From RACS-047 sp031553855 (lineage in GTDB: Bacteria; Bacillota; Clostridia; Christensenellales; Pumilibacteraceae): 17,108 nucleotides of DNA. The notes under the pieces are model-generated. The model was not told where the DNA came from and searched no databases. It saw nothing but the letters and a program-made list of their open reading frames with translations. Location of the stretch: positions 1 through 17,108 of the forward strand of contig JAVBKW010000045.1 in NCBI GenBank assembly GCA_031553855.1, in the 5' to 3' direction. The translations under genes were made by a program, and so were the position numbers. How positions within the stretch are numbered: the stretch's first letter is position 1; every line of letters begins with the position of its first letter. Shown here piece by piece: positions 8,093-15,119 of the stretch.

Positions 8093-8148
8093 TTTTATTT
8101 GTTGATGGTAGGACTCCAGTGGACTCGAACCACCGACCCCCACCTTAT
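8056..8148. repeat. 93-bp direct repeat, first copy (terminator plus tRNA-Ile 3' half)
   Basis: This block repeats at 8259-8352 with only about three small differences: a missing C, GTTGATGG versus GTTGTTGG, and GACTCCAG versus GACTGAG. It covers the hairpin terminator and the tRNA-Ile 3' half up to the anticodon loop, where homology stops abruptly. The offset between the two copies is about 204 bp. Confidence 0.85.
8106..8148 (-). pseudogene. Truncated tRNA-Ile 3' half
   Basis: On the minus strand this fragment has the 3' side of the anticodon arm, the variable loop, the T-arm (GGTGG TTCGAGT CCACT), an acceptor 3' strand and an encoded CCA. The 5' half is missing: upstream sequence (8149 onward) is unrelated to tRNA. 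The acceptor strand (GGAGTCCT) differs from the intact gene's CAGTCCT by one extra base. The break lies between anticodon positions 34 and 35. Confidence 0.8.
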
Positions 8149-8178
8149 ACTCGCTCTGCTCGTGCGCCTAACGGCGGC

Positions 8179-8212
8179 AGGGCACCTTCCCCTTTGCGGG
8201 GAAAGGTGCCCT
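8179..8212. repeat. Strong isolated hairpin within the unrelated insert
   Basis: AGGGCACCTTCCCC (8179-8192) pairs with GGGGAAAGGTGCCCT (8198-8212), leaving one bulged A and a 5-nt loop. It sits in the ~110-bp GC-rich segment (8149-8258) between the broken and intact tRNA-Ile copies. No T-run follows. It resembles a small palindromic repeat element, but family membership cannot be judged here. Confidence 0.6.
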
Positions 8213-8263
8213 GATGCAGCGAAGACCGGCGGTTTGGAGCCGCTTAATCTGTCGGCAACAAAC

Positions 8264-8301
8264 AAAAAGATACCCGTCGCTAAAGCTTTGGGTATCTTTT
8301 T
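8264..8301 (-). terminator. Hairpin copy E, terminator of the tRNA-Ala/tRNA-Ile unit
   Basis: On the minus strand, 10 nt past the encoded CCA of tRNA-Ile, the GATACCC/GGGTATC stem is followed by TTTTTGTTT. This is a textbook intrinsic terminator for the tRNA transcript. It is part of the second copy (8259-8352) of the 93-bp direct repeat. Confidence 0.85.
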
Positions 8302-8310
8302 ATTTGTTGT

Positions 8311-8387
8311 TGGTAGGACTGAGTGGACTCGAACCACCGACCCCCACCTTATCAGGGTGGTGCTCTAACCAGCTGAGCTACAGTCCT
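8311..8387 (-). tRNA. tRNA-Ile (GAT)
   Basis: 77 nt with encoded CCA. The acceptor AGGACTG/CAGTCCT is fully paired. The D-stem is GCTC/GAGC, the anticodon arm is CCACC-CTGATAA-GGTGG with GAT at 34-36 and a normal T33, and the T-arm is GGTGG-TTCGAGT-CCACT. It lies 36 nt behind tRNA-Ala in the same transcript. Ile-Ala pairs are often found in 16S-23S spacers; here the pair stands outside any rRNA gene. Confidence 0.97.
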
Positions 8388-8423
8388 GCATGAGTCGGGC
8401 TTACAGGTGGTTTAAGTTTTTTG

Positions 8424-8499
8424 TGGTGGAGGTTAGCGGGATCGAACCGCTGACCCCCTGCTTGCAGGGCAGGTGCTCTACCAGCTGAGCTAAACCCCC
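8424..8499 (-). tRNA. tRNA-Ala (TGC) with C33
   Basis: 76 nt with encoded CCA. Acceptor GGGGGTT/AACCTCC (one G-T pair), D-stem GCTC/GAGC, anticodon arm CCTGC-CCTGCAA-GCAGG with TGC at 34-36, T-arm AGCGG-TTCGATC-CCGCT. Every stem is intact, yet position 33 (plus-strand 8467) is C where nearly all elongator tRNAs have U. It is the first gene of a two-tRNA unit with a strong promoter. Confidence 0.95.
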
Positions 8500-8535
8500 A
8501 CAAAAAGTGCTGTCATAAATTCACACAGCTTTTAT

Positions 8536-8564
8536 ATGATATCAAATATAGTTTTTTTTGTCAA
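8536..8564 (-). promoter_or_regulatory. Promoter of the tRNA-Ala/tRNA-Ile unit
   Basis: On the minus strand TTGACA (8559-8564) and TATCAT (8536-8541) are 17 nt apart. The predicted start near 8529 is about 30 nt before tRNA-Ala. Confidence 0.85.
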
Positions 8565-8717
8565 TTATTTTTCAGCCTATTTTTCAAAAAAATTTATAAA
8601 AAATTTACGTAAAAAATTTATAAAATAACTAAAAAGTAACTAAAAAAACGAAAGCAATCAACGCGGATTTACGGTAGATATTCAGATGTGCAATATTGCA
8701 GGCCGTATCAATAAACC

Positions 8718-8746
8718 TTGACAAAAAGAATAATAAAAAGTATAAT
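8718..8746 (+). promoter_or_regulatory. Consensus SigA promoter of the hybrid kinase gene
   Basis: TTGACA (8718-8723) and TATAAT (8741-8746) are separated by exactly 17 nt, a perfect consensus housekeeping promoter. The start is predicted near 8753. The rest of the 294-nt gap 8500-8793 is AT-rich with no other feature besides the divergent tRNA promoter. Confidence 0.85.
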
Positions 8747-8793
8747 AATATAATATTAAATTTTCTTTTTACAGTGCAAATTGAAGGATAAAT

Positions 8794-11700
8794 ATGGGAA
8801 AAAGTTACAAAAGCTCGCTTATTATCAGAATAGTTATGATGATGACCCTTTTGGTTTTGCTGGTAATGGGCGCTATTGTTGGTATTTTACGGACAAATAT
8901 GATAAAAGTCCTTGCCGACGCGGAGCAGATGAGTTTTAAAGAGCTAAACCGGGCTGTTGACGGCTCTTTGACGGCAACAAAGAACAAAGTATACGACGCT
9001 ACCGAATCATTGTCGGTTTGGGAAGAAACCTACGGCTACACTTTGGATAAATCGTCCAAAGCTGATTTTGAAAAGGAATATTTCGAGCCCGGTTACTATG
9101 CTCTTACGGCGAGCGGCATCGATTACCTTATAATAAAAAATGCCGGAGTAGCCGACGTTTTAACGCTTGGCTACGATTATGAAAGTAAAACGGGCAAATC
9201 AGTTCCCGCGGGGCTCTCAGACGAGCTTGATCCGCTTTGCGGCGGGGTTTACGACGATATGCTCTCCTCTGGGAAACGCACCGACGTAACGGGTCTGTTC
9301 TTTTACGGCGATAAAACTTATTTAATTTGTATAATGCCTATCGTGGAAACTAAAGGCGCTGCTGTTGCCGCCGGAACTTTCACGTTTGTTAAAGTCTTTG
9401 ATGAGAGCTATATACGGGAAATAACTAATTTAAGCGATGCCGGTTTTATTTTTAAAGACGGCTGGGTTTCGGGTGCGGAAGGCGGCGAAGAAATCAAAAT
9501 TGTTGACCGGAACGTTTTGCAGTGCGTAAAAAATTTCAAGGACGTCAATTCAAATCCTATGCGTTTGATTATGGAGTGCGGCAGAGAAACCTATAGGAGC
9601 GGCGCGTTTACCGTTAATCTTGTTTCTTCCCTGACGTTCATTTTAATTGCTGTTTTTATGCTGGTTTTCTATTTTGCCCTTCATAAAACCATAATAACGC
9701 GAATGAAAAAATTGAGCGAAGAAGTGCTTACCGTCAGCGGCGAGAACCTTATCGATGAAAAACGCTATGGGGCAAGCATCGAATTCAAGGCGCTCTGCGG
9801 CGCGATCAACGATATGGCAAAGCGGATAGACCAGGAGCATAATACGGCGGCGGAAAGCGAAAAGGACGTTTCGAGCCTGTCCGAAATAATGAACGGTATG
9901 GACGCGTTCCTATACGTTACCGACCCTGTTACCGATGAAATTTTATTTATAAACGATAAAATGCGCGAGCATTATAATTTAGGCGCGAATATCGTAGGTC
10001 AGGTTTGCTGGAAGGTCTTGCAAAAGGATTTTGCCTGCCGCTGTGAATTTTGTCCGATTTATTCGTTAGATAAAGCTCCGGACTCTGTAGTCGTATGGGA
10101 AGAGCACAGCACCGTAACGGCAAGATATTACCACAACGTAGACAGCCTTATTGATTGGCCGGACGGGCGCAAGGTGCATTTGCAGCATTCGACCGACATA
10201 ACAAAAATGAAGATGACGGAGCTTGAGCTTGTCAAGTCAAAGGAAATTGCCGAGCTATCCAGTCAGGCTAAGGGCGACTTTTTATCGCGTATGAGCCACG
10301 AGATGCGCACGCCCATGAACGCCGTTATCGGTATGACTAAAATTGCGCTGGAAACCGCCGATGTCGACCGCAAAAATTATTGCCTCGACAAAATCAATAA
10401 TGCCTCGACGCATCTTCTGGGCGTTATCAACGATATTCTCGATATTTCCAAAATCGAGGCGAATAAGTTCGAGCTTTCCGAGGGCGAATTCGACTTTGAA
10501 CAGATGCTTGTAAACGTCGTCAACGTCGTAAGCTTCAGGATTGAAGAAAAGAAACAGAAAATACTTGTCTCTATTGACCCGGCGGTTCCTAAGCTTGCCT
10601 TTGGCGACTCCCAGCGTCTTGCCCAGGTCATTGCAAACATCCTCACAAATGCCGTCAAGTTCACGCCTAACGAGGGTAAAATCAAAATGCAGGTCGGTTT
10701 CTCCGATTCTGCAAAAAAAGACGGTATATTGAATCTGCGTTTTAAAATAAGCGATACGGGTATCGGCATTTCTAAAGAAAATCAGGCAAAGCTTTTTCAG
10801 GCGTTCGAGCAGTCGGACGGCGGTATCGCGAGAAAATACGGCGGTACGGGGCTGGGCCTTGCGATAAGCAAAAAAATCGTCGAGCTGATGGACGGCAGGA
10901 TATGGATAGACAGCGAGCTTGGCAAGGGTTCGGACTTCCTCTTTGACGTAAACCTAAAAAAGAGCAAGCTGCCCGACGGAGAGGAAAAGCTTATCAAAAA
11001 AGAAGTCAAAATCCTGTTTGTCGATGACTTTTTGGAGGAACATGAAAGCTTTTGCTGCAGCGTTATCAAGCTGGGCGCAAAATGCGACTGCGCAATTTCC
11101 GGCAATGAAGCTCTCGAGAAAATCAAAAATTCAAATATGCCTTACGACATTATCTTCACAGACTGGCGTATGCCGGAAATGGACGGCGTGGAACTGGCGC
11201 GTCAGATCCGCACGATGAACGTCACTCATCCGATAATTGTTATGACGAGCGCCGCGCATTGGGGTGAGATACAAAAAGAAGCCGTCGCCGCCGGAATAAA
11301 TTCGTTCCTGCCAAAACCTTTCTTCCCTTGTACGATAGCGGAATGTATCAATAAATACTTCCACACCGGCCCGCAAAACGAGGATATCATGCCGACGGCG
11401 GAGAGCTTTGATTTTAAGGGTAAAACCGTGCTGGTTGCCGAGGATGTGGAAATCAACCGTGAAGTTCTCGACGCGCTGCTTGCCGAAACCTGCGTATCTA
11501 TCAAATTTGCTGAAAACGGCAGGGAAGCGGTAGAAATGTTCCGCCAAACCCCCGAACTTTTCGACCTTATTTTAATGGATATCCAAATGCCCGAAGTTGA
11601 CGGTTTAGAGGCTACGCGCCGCATAAGGCGTTTAGAGTTGCCCTCTGCCAAAACCGTCCCGATAGTGGCGATGACGGCAAACGCCTTCCGCGAAGACGTA

Positions 11701-11808
11701 GAAAAATCCTTTGCCGCCGGAATGAACGGCCACGTCGCAAAACCCATTGAAATGGATATATTATTAAAAGAAATGAAAAAGCATTTATTTAAGAAGTCTG
11801 TGAAGTGA
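8794..11808 (+). CDS. Membrane hybrid sensor histidine kinase with two receiver domains
   Basis: 1004 aa; ATG preceded by GAAGGAT. The domains in order are: TM1 about 10-32; a large external sensor (34-270) with an SVWEETYGY motif suggesting CHASE4; TM2 about 273-295; a HAMP-like linker; and PAS 369-475 with four cysteines (C405, C415, C417, C420). Next comes HisKA with the phospho-acceptor H502 in SRMSHEMRTP. The HATPase has N615/N619, DTGIGIS from 654 and YGGTGLGLAIS from 682. Receiver 1 has D744/D745, phospho-acceptor D790, T818 and K841. Receiver 2 has E883/D884, D929, T961 and K983. All catalytic residues are present. It probably autophosphorylates and passes phosphate to its receivers; no HPt domain or partner regulator gene lies nearby, so the output is unknown. 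It is transcribed alone. Confidence 0.95.
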   Translation: MGKSYKSSLIIRIVMMMTLLVLLVMGAIVGILRTNMIKVLADAEQMSFKELNRAVDGSLTATKNKVYDATESLSVWEETYGYTLDKSSKADFEKEYFEPGYYALTASGIDYLIIKNAGVADVLTLGYDYESKTGKSVPAGLSDELDPLCGGVYDDMLSSGKRTDVTGLFFYGDKTYLICIMPIVETKGAAVAAGTFTFVKVFDESYIREITNLSDAGFIFKDGWVSGAEGGEEIKIVDRNVLQCVKNFKDVNSNPMRLIMECGRETYRSGAFTVNLVSSLTFILIAVFMLVFYFALHKTIITRMKKLSEEVLTVSGENLIDEKRYGASIEFKALCGAINDMAKRIDQEHNTAAESEKDVSSLSEIMNGMDAFLYVTDPVTDEILFINDKMREHYNLGANIVGQVCWKVLQKDFACRCEFCPIYSLDKAPDSVVVWEEHSTVTARYYHNVDSLIDWPDGRKVHLQHSTDITKMKMTELELVKSKEIAELSSQAKGDFLSRMSHEMRTPMNAVIGMTKIALETADVDRKNYCLDKINNASTHLLGVINDILDISKIEANKFELSEGEFDFEQMLVNVVNVVSFRIEEKKQKILVSIDPAVPKLAFGDSQRLAQVIANILTNAVKFTPNEGKIKMQVGFSDSAKKDGILNLRFKISDTGIGISKENQAKLFQAFEQSDGGIARKYGGTGLGLAISKKIVELMDGRIWIDSELGKGSDFLFDVNLKKSKLPDGEEKLIKKEVKILFVDDFLEEHESFCCSVIKLGAKCDCAISGNEALEKIKNSNMPYDIIFTDWRMPEMDGVELARQIRTMNVTHPIIVMTSAAHWGEIQKEAVAAGINSFLPKPFFPCTIAECINKYFHTGPQNEDIMPTAESFDFKGKTVLVAEDVEINREVLDALLAETCVSIKFAENGREAVEMFRQTPELFDLILMDIQMPEVDGLEATRRIRRLELPSAKTVPIVAMTANAFREDVEKSFAAGMNGHVAKPIEMDILLKEMKKHLFKKSVK

Positions 11809-11849
11809 GGCCGATTAATTTTAAGCTTTGCTTAAGAAGTGTTTACACA

Positions 11850-11886
11850 AAAAAGCGGTTCAGTAAATTGTGCTGAACCGCTTTTT
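11850..11886. terminator. Bidirectional terminator between kinase and XRE genes
   Basis: AAAAAGCGGTTCAG (11850-11863) pairs with CTGAACCGCTTTTT (11873-11886) around a 9-nt loop. A- and T-runs on both sides serve the two convergent genes. Confidence 0.92.
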
Positions 11887-11923
11887 AAATACTATTTAAA
11901 CGATTTTTTTATGCAAAAAATCT

Positions 11924-12172
11924 TTAATTATATTTAGACTCTATATTATCGGCAAGGAAAAGCTCACAATTAAAAAACTCGCAAATATTTCCGCATAAAT
12001 ACTGTGATAATTGATAAACGACACTTAGTTTACATGAATCAAATTCACTGTTTAAAATTGAATTTATTGTTGATTGCGGCACGCCGGAAACTTTTGCTAA
12101 TTTGTATTGAGAAATACTTTCTTTCTCCATTAATGATTTCAATCTTTCCTGAACAGCTTTCAAGAGAGTCAT
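11924..12172 (-). CDS. Small XRE-family helix-turn-helix regulator
   Basis: 82 aa: essentially a single HTH_3/Cro-C1 domain (residues about 5-65), with SQYKLAKVSGVPQSTINSIL as the DNA-binding helices, then a short tail. The start at 12172 is chosen because AAGGGGA lies about 9 nt upstream; a longer frame from 12199 would begin upstream of this site. The target is unknown. Three direct repeats of ACTCRTTATA lie in the 12198-12310 region upstream, flanking a divergent promoter, so auto-regulation and control of the divergent transcript are plausible. It has no toxin-like partner gene. Confidence 0.85.
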   Translation of the reverse strand: MTLLKAVQERLKSLMEKESISQYKLAKVSGVPQSTINSILNSEFDSCKLSVVYQLSQYLCGNICEFFNCELFLADNIESKYN

Positions 12173-12197
12173 ATTATTTATTCCCCTTATAACATTC

Positions 12198-12310
12198 ACT
12201 CGTTATAGATTGGCAGTTTTTTCAAAGTTATATAAACCGAGTACTCGTTATATGGTTGACTAAAACTATAAAAAACAATATACTTCATATAACAAATACT
12301 CATTATATGG
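12198..12310. promoter_or_regulatory. Three operator-like direct repeats upstream of the XRE gene
   Basis: ACTCGTTATA occurs at 12198-12207 and ACTCGTTATATGG at 12243-12255, with ACTCATTATATGG at 12298-12310. Spacings are 45 and 55 bp. The third copy also forms an inverted repeat with CATATAA at 12286-12292. On the minus strand each repeat contains a -10-like TATAAY. The middle copy ends directly at the -35 of the plus-strand promoter and the last lies just past its start point, a typical repressor layout. Binding by the adjacent XRE protein is inferred. Confidence 0.45.
12256..12284 (+). promoter_or_regulatory. Divergent promoter within the XRE control region
   Basis: TTGACT (12256-12261) and TATACT (12279-12284) are 17 nt apart. 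It points away from the XRE gene, and no gene of credible length lies downstream before the terminator at 12429-12471. Confidence 0.6.
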
Positions 12311-12472
12311 GGTTATAAAAATATGAATACCCTTTATTGAATACTTAGGGAGCGAGCAGTTTTTCCGCAATTTGACGGGTATTGTGCTATTAGAACGATG
12401 AATAAAATGAGTTCTGTTTTTTATAAACAAAATCCCGCATAAAAACTATTTAAGTTCTATGCGGGATTTTTA
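12291..12472 (+). ncRNA. Possible ~180-nt small RNA
   Basis: Inferred only from the strong promoter at 12256-12284 and the intrinsic terminator at 12429-12471. Reading frames inside are tiny: an ATG at 12323 gives 5 codons behind GGGG, and another at 12399 gives 14 codons with no ribosome site. A very short leader peptide cannot be excluded. Confidence 0.3.
12429..12471. terminator. Bidirectional terminator downstream of cysS
   Basis: AAAATCCCGCAT (12429-12440) pairs with ATGCGGGATTTT (12459-12470), with T-runs on both strands. It ends cysS on the minus strand and any transcript from 12291 on the plus strand. Confidence 0.9.
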
Positions 12473-12493
12473 TTCAGAACGTTTTAGCCGTTT

Positions 12494-13882
12494 TTAACTT
12501 TTCTTTAAAGTATAAGCGTCTTTAGAATCGATGACTAAATAGCCTAATTGGGTCAATTCGTTTCTTAATCTGTCGGATTCGGCCCAGTTTTTATTTATTC
12601 TTGCGCTCCAGCGTTCTTCTGCAATAGCCTTGACGTTTTCGGGAATTTCCGGTTCTGCGCTTTCATCCGGCTGCTTGGCGGTGGCAAGGCTTAAGCCTAA
12701 AATTTTGTCAAATTCAAGGGCGAGAGAGTACAGCTCTTTGGATTCGGGTTCTTTGAACATTGTCCAGAGAATGCCGAGAGCGAGGGGGATGTTAAGGTCG
12801 TCGTTTATAGCGTCAACAAATTCGTCCGAATACTTTTTAAGAGTTTCCGCGCTTGTTTTGTTTGCGCCGCCGCGGTGCTTGCAGGTCAGGGCGTAAAGCC
12901 TGCCCAGCGAAACCTTTGCCGCGTCAAGCCCTTCAAACGTGAAGTTGAGTTTTTTGCGGTAGTGCGCGTTAAGGCAGAAGTAGCGGAACGCAAGAGGGGG
13001 ATAACCCTTTTCTTCGAGCTGGTCTATCCTGTAAGTATTGCCGAGGCTCTTGCTCATTTTACCGCCGTCCACAAGCATAAATTCGCCGTGCAGCCAGTAA
13101 TTGACGGTTTTGCAGCCCTCGAGAGCCTCAGATTGCGCGATCTCGTTTTCGTGATGGACGGGGATATGGTCAACGCCGCCGGTGTGGATATCAAGAGTTT
13201 TGCCTAAATATTTTTTGCTCATGGCCGAGCATTCGATATGCCAGCCCGGATACCCCATTCCCCAAGGCGAGGCCCATTGCATAATATGGTTTTTATCGGC
13301 CTTTTTCCAGAGCGCAAAGTCGGCGGGATGACGTTTTTCGGAATTGACCTCGACCCTCGCTCCGGCGATCTGATCGTCGAGATTTAGGCGCGAAAGCTTT
13401 CCGTAGCCCTCAAATTTGCCGATATCAAAATATATTGCGTCGCTTGTTTCGTACGCAAAACCCTTTTCAAGAAGGCCGCAAACATAGTCGATCATTTCCT
13501 GAATGTGATCGGTGGCCTTTGCGATTATTTCGGGCGTGCCGATATTGAGAGCCTTAATATCCTTAAAGAAAACGCTTGTATAAAAAGCGGCTATCTCCTC
13601 GGGAGTTTTTTTCATTTCGCGGCTGGCTTTTACCATTTTATCCTCGCCATCGTCAGCGTCCGACAAAAGGTGCCCGACGTCGGTGATATTCATAACGCCT
13701 TTTAAGTTATAACCGTCAAACGCCAGCGTGCGGCGGAGTATGTCCATGAAAATATATGTGCGCAGGTTGCCGATATGCGCGTAATTATAAACAGTCGGGC
13801 CGCATGAATAGATAGTAACCTCCAAGGCCTGAGGTTTAAATTCTTCCTTCTCTCTGGATAGTGTGTTGTACAGTTTAAGCAA
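12494..13882 (-). CDS. cysS: Cysteinyl-tRNA synthetase
   Basis: Charges tRNA-Cys with cysteine (class I aminoacyl-tRNA synthetase, cytoplasm). The 462-aa length is the family norm. The HIGH-type motif is HIGN at 36-39 within CGPTVYNYAHIGN, and KMSKS is at 275-279. The expected zinc ligands appear as C27, the cysteine of GWHIECSAM and the histidine/glutamate of HHENEIA. The start is TTG at 13880-13882, supported by AAGGAG 6 nt upstream; no better ATG exists. It follows cysE by 125 nt on the same strand, the common Firmicutes pairing of cysteine synthesis and charging. No T-box (no AGGGTGGTACCGCG-like element) is visible in the gap. Confidence 0.97.
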   Translation of the reverse strand: MLKLYNTLSREKEEFKPQALEVTIYSCGPTVYNYAHIGNLRTYIFMDILRRTLAFDGYNLKGVMNITDVGHLLSDADDGEDKMVKASREMKKTPEEIAAFYTSVFFKDIKALNIGTPEIIAKATDHIQEMIDYVCGLLEKGFAYETSDAIYFDIGKFEGYGKLSRLNLDDQIAGARVEVNSEKRHPADFALWKKADKNHIMQWASPWGMGYPGWHIECSAMSKKYLGKTLDIHTGGVDHIPVHHENEIAQSEALEGCKTVNYWLHGEFMLVDGGKMSKSLGNTYRIDQLEEKGYPPLAFRYFCLNAHYRKKLNFTFEGLDAAKVSLGRLYALTCKHRGGANKTSAETLKKYSDEFVDAINDDLNIPLALGILWTMFKEPESKELYSLALEFDKILGLSLATAKQPDESAEPEIPENVKAIAEERWSARINKNWAESDRLRNELTQLGYLVIDSKDAYTLKKS

Positions 13883-13949
13883 GTGATACTCCTTGTAAGA
13901 TAAAGTTTATCTGAAAATAATTCTCAAAAGTTTATTTGAAATGGGGTAC

Positions 13950-13985
13950 GGGGGAGAACCTTTTTTGCAAAAAAGGTTCTCCCCC
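13950..13985. repeat. Perfect 36-bp palindrome between cysE and cysS
   Basis: GGGGGAGAACCTTTTTTG and its exact reverse complement are joined without a spacer, so an 18-bp arm folds on itself. There is no T-tract after either arm, so it is not a standard terminator. It could slow transcription, protect mRNA ends, or be a dispersed palindromic repeat. Confidence 0.8.
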
Positions 13986-14007
13986 GCAAAAACTGTCCTA
14001 AAAACTC

Positions 14008-14634
14008 TTACTTTCCCATATCGCTCATTTTTTTATAGATATCATTAAGCTGATTATTGATTTTTGTGAGTTCGTCCATAATAGGGTCGGGCAGGGTCTG
14101 GTCGAGGTCGGGCACGCGTTCGCCGCCTATTTTAACTATACGCCCGGGTACGCCCACGACGGTCGCGTTCGGCGGCACTTCCTTTAAAACAATGCTGCCG
14201 GCGCCTATTTTAGCGTTTTTTCCTACGGTAAACGGGCCTAAAACCTTCGCGCCCGCGCTTATCATAACGCCGTCCTCAATAGTGGGGTGGCGTTTGCCTT
14301 TGTCCTTACCGGTACCGCCCAAAGTTACGCCCTGATAAATGATCACGTTGTTACCAACGACTGCGGTCTCGCCTATAACGACGCCGTTGCCGTGGTCGAT
14401 AAACACGCCCGTACCGATTTTTGCGCCGGGATGGATCTCAATGCCGGTAAAAAAGCGCGCAACCTGACTTATAATGCGTGCAAGCAGTTTGTAGCGGTGC
14501 CTATGAAAAAAGTGCGCCGCTCTGTACATAACGAGTGCGTGAAAGCCGCTGTAAGTCAAAATCACCTCGAACTTATTGCGCGCGGCAGGGTCGTTTTTTA
14601 AAACTGCTTCTAAATCTTTTTTTATTGCACCCAT
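14008..14634 (-). CDS. cysE: Serine O-acetyltransferase
   Basis: Transfers acetyl from acetyl-CoA to L-serine, giving O-acetylserine, the substrate of cysteine synthase. 208 aa, the short Bacillus-like form. An N-terminal helical segment (1-62) is followed by a left-handed beta-helix of hexapeptide repeats from about 65 to 165 (HPGAKIGTGVFIDHGNG…, VVIGE, VVGNNV, KIGAGS). The usual active-site signature IDHGNGVVIGE is present (79-89), as is the GGTGKDKGKRHP loop (106-117). It lies 61 nt after the MarR gene and before cysS on the same strand, and cotranscription of the three is plausible. The ribosome site is weak (AAGAGAA). No cysK is in the window. Confidence 0.96.
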   Translation of the reverse strand: MGAIKKDLEAVLKNDPAARNKFEVILTYSGFHALVMYRAAHFFHRHRYKLLARIISQVARFFTGIEIHPGAKIGTGVFIDHGNGVVIGETAVVGNNVIIYQGVTLGGTGKDKGKRHPTIEDGVMISAGAKVLGPFTVGKNAKIGAGSIVLKEVPPNATVVGVPGRIVKIGGERVPDLDQTLPDPIMDELTKINNQLNDIYKKMSDMGK

Positions 14635-14695
14635 AATTATTCTCTTAAAATTGAAAAGCTTACGCTTAACGATTATATTCTATTATATGCCATTT

Positions 14696-15106
14696 CTATA
14701 AAAAGGACATTATCCTTATAACTTCGTCCAAACATTTTGCGGCGTCCTCGGCTTCCTTTTCATTTGTAAGAATATTCTTGAATGCCGCCGTTATTTTGTC
14801 TATTTTTATAGTTATTTCGTCAATGCCTTTTTGCGTTATCCGGTATTCTATCTGACGGCGGTCCCTTAGCGAAACCATTTTTACCATCAGGCCCTCTTTT
14901 ATCATACTGTCGCTTAAATGCGCCACATTAGCTTTAGTGATAAGCAGTGTGTTCATAATTTCGGCGGGAGCGAGGTTTTTTTTAAGCAGTAAACACAGCA
15001 GCTGTTCTTTAAGCCCAACAGCCGTTTTTGAGTTGTCTCCGGCGCTAATACAGGCCTTTCTGGAATATAGCCGGAGATTGATAATTTTTTCGCCGATAGT
15101 TTCCAT
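14696..15106 (-). CDS. MarR-family transcriptional regulator
   Basis: 136 aa from the ATG at 15104-15106. A winged helix is visible: helices around LKEQLLCLLLKKNLAPAEI and TKANVAHLSDSMIKEGL, then the wing SLRDRRQIEYRITQKG with its typical D-R-R. A longer frame starting at 15151 is excluded because a strong promoter lies inside it (15120-15148). That promoter puts the start point about 7 nt before the ATG, so the mRNA may be almost leaderless; no Shine-Dalgarno is seen. An odd palindrome, GTATACTATAC (15121-15131), overlaps the -10 and may be its own operator. Its position ahead of cysE-cysS raises the possibility of a role in cysteine or redox control, but the ligand is unknown. Confidence 0.88.
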   Translation of the reverse strand: METIGEKIINLRLYSRKACISAGDNSKTAVGLKEQLLCLLLKKNLAPAEIMNTLLITKANVAHLSDSMIKEGLMVKMVSLRDRRQIEYRITQKGIDEITIKIDKITAAFKNILTNEKEAEDAAKCLDEVIRIMSFL

Positions 15107-15119
15107 AATAGTTGTTAAA

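Noticed and set aside
8099..8368. 89-aa plus-strand frame with WTRTTDPHLI repeats, and its minus-strand counterpart
   Set aside because: These frames are translations through tRNA-Ile, its broken copy and the hairpins; such tRNA-derived false proteins are common.
13883..14007. T-box leader before cysS
   Set aside because: No specifier stem or conserved T-box bulge sequence; only the 36-bp palindrome is present.
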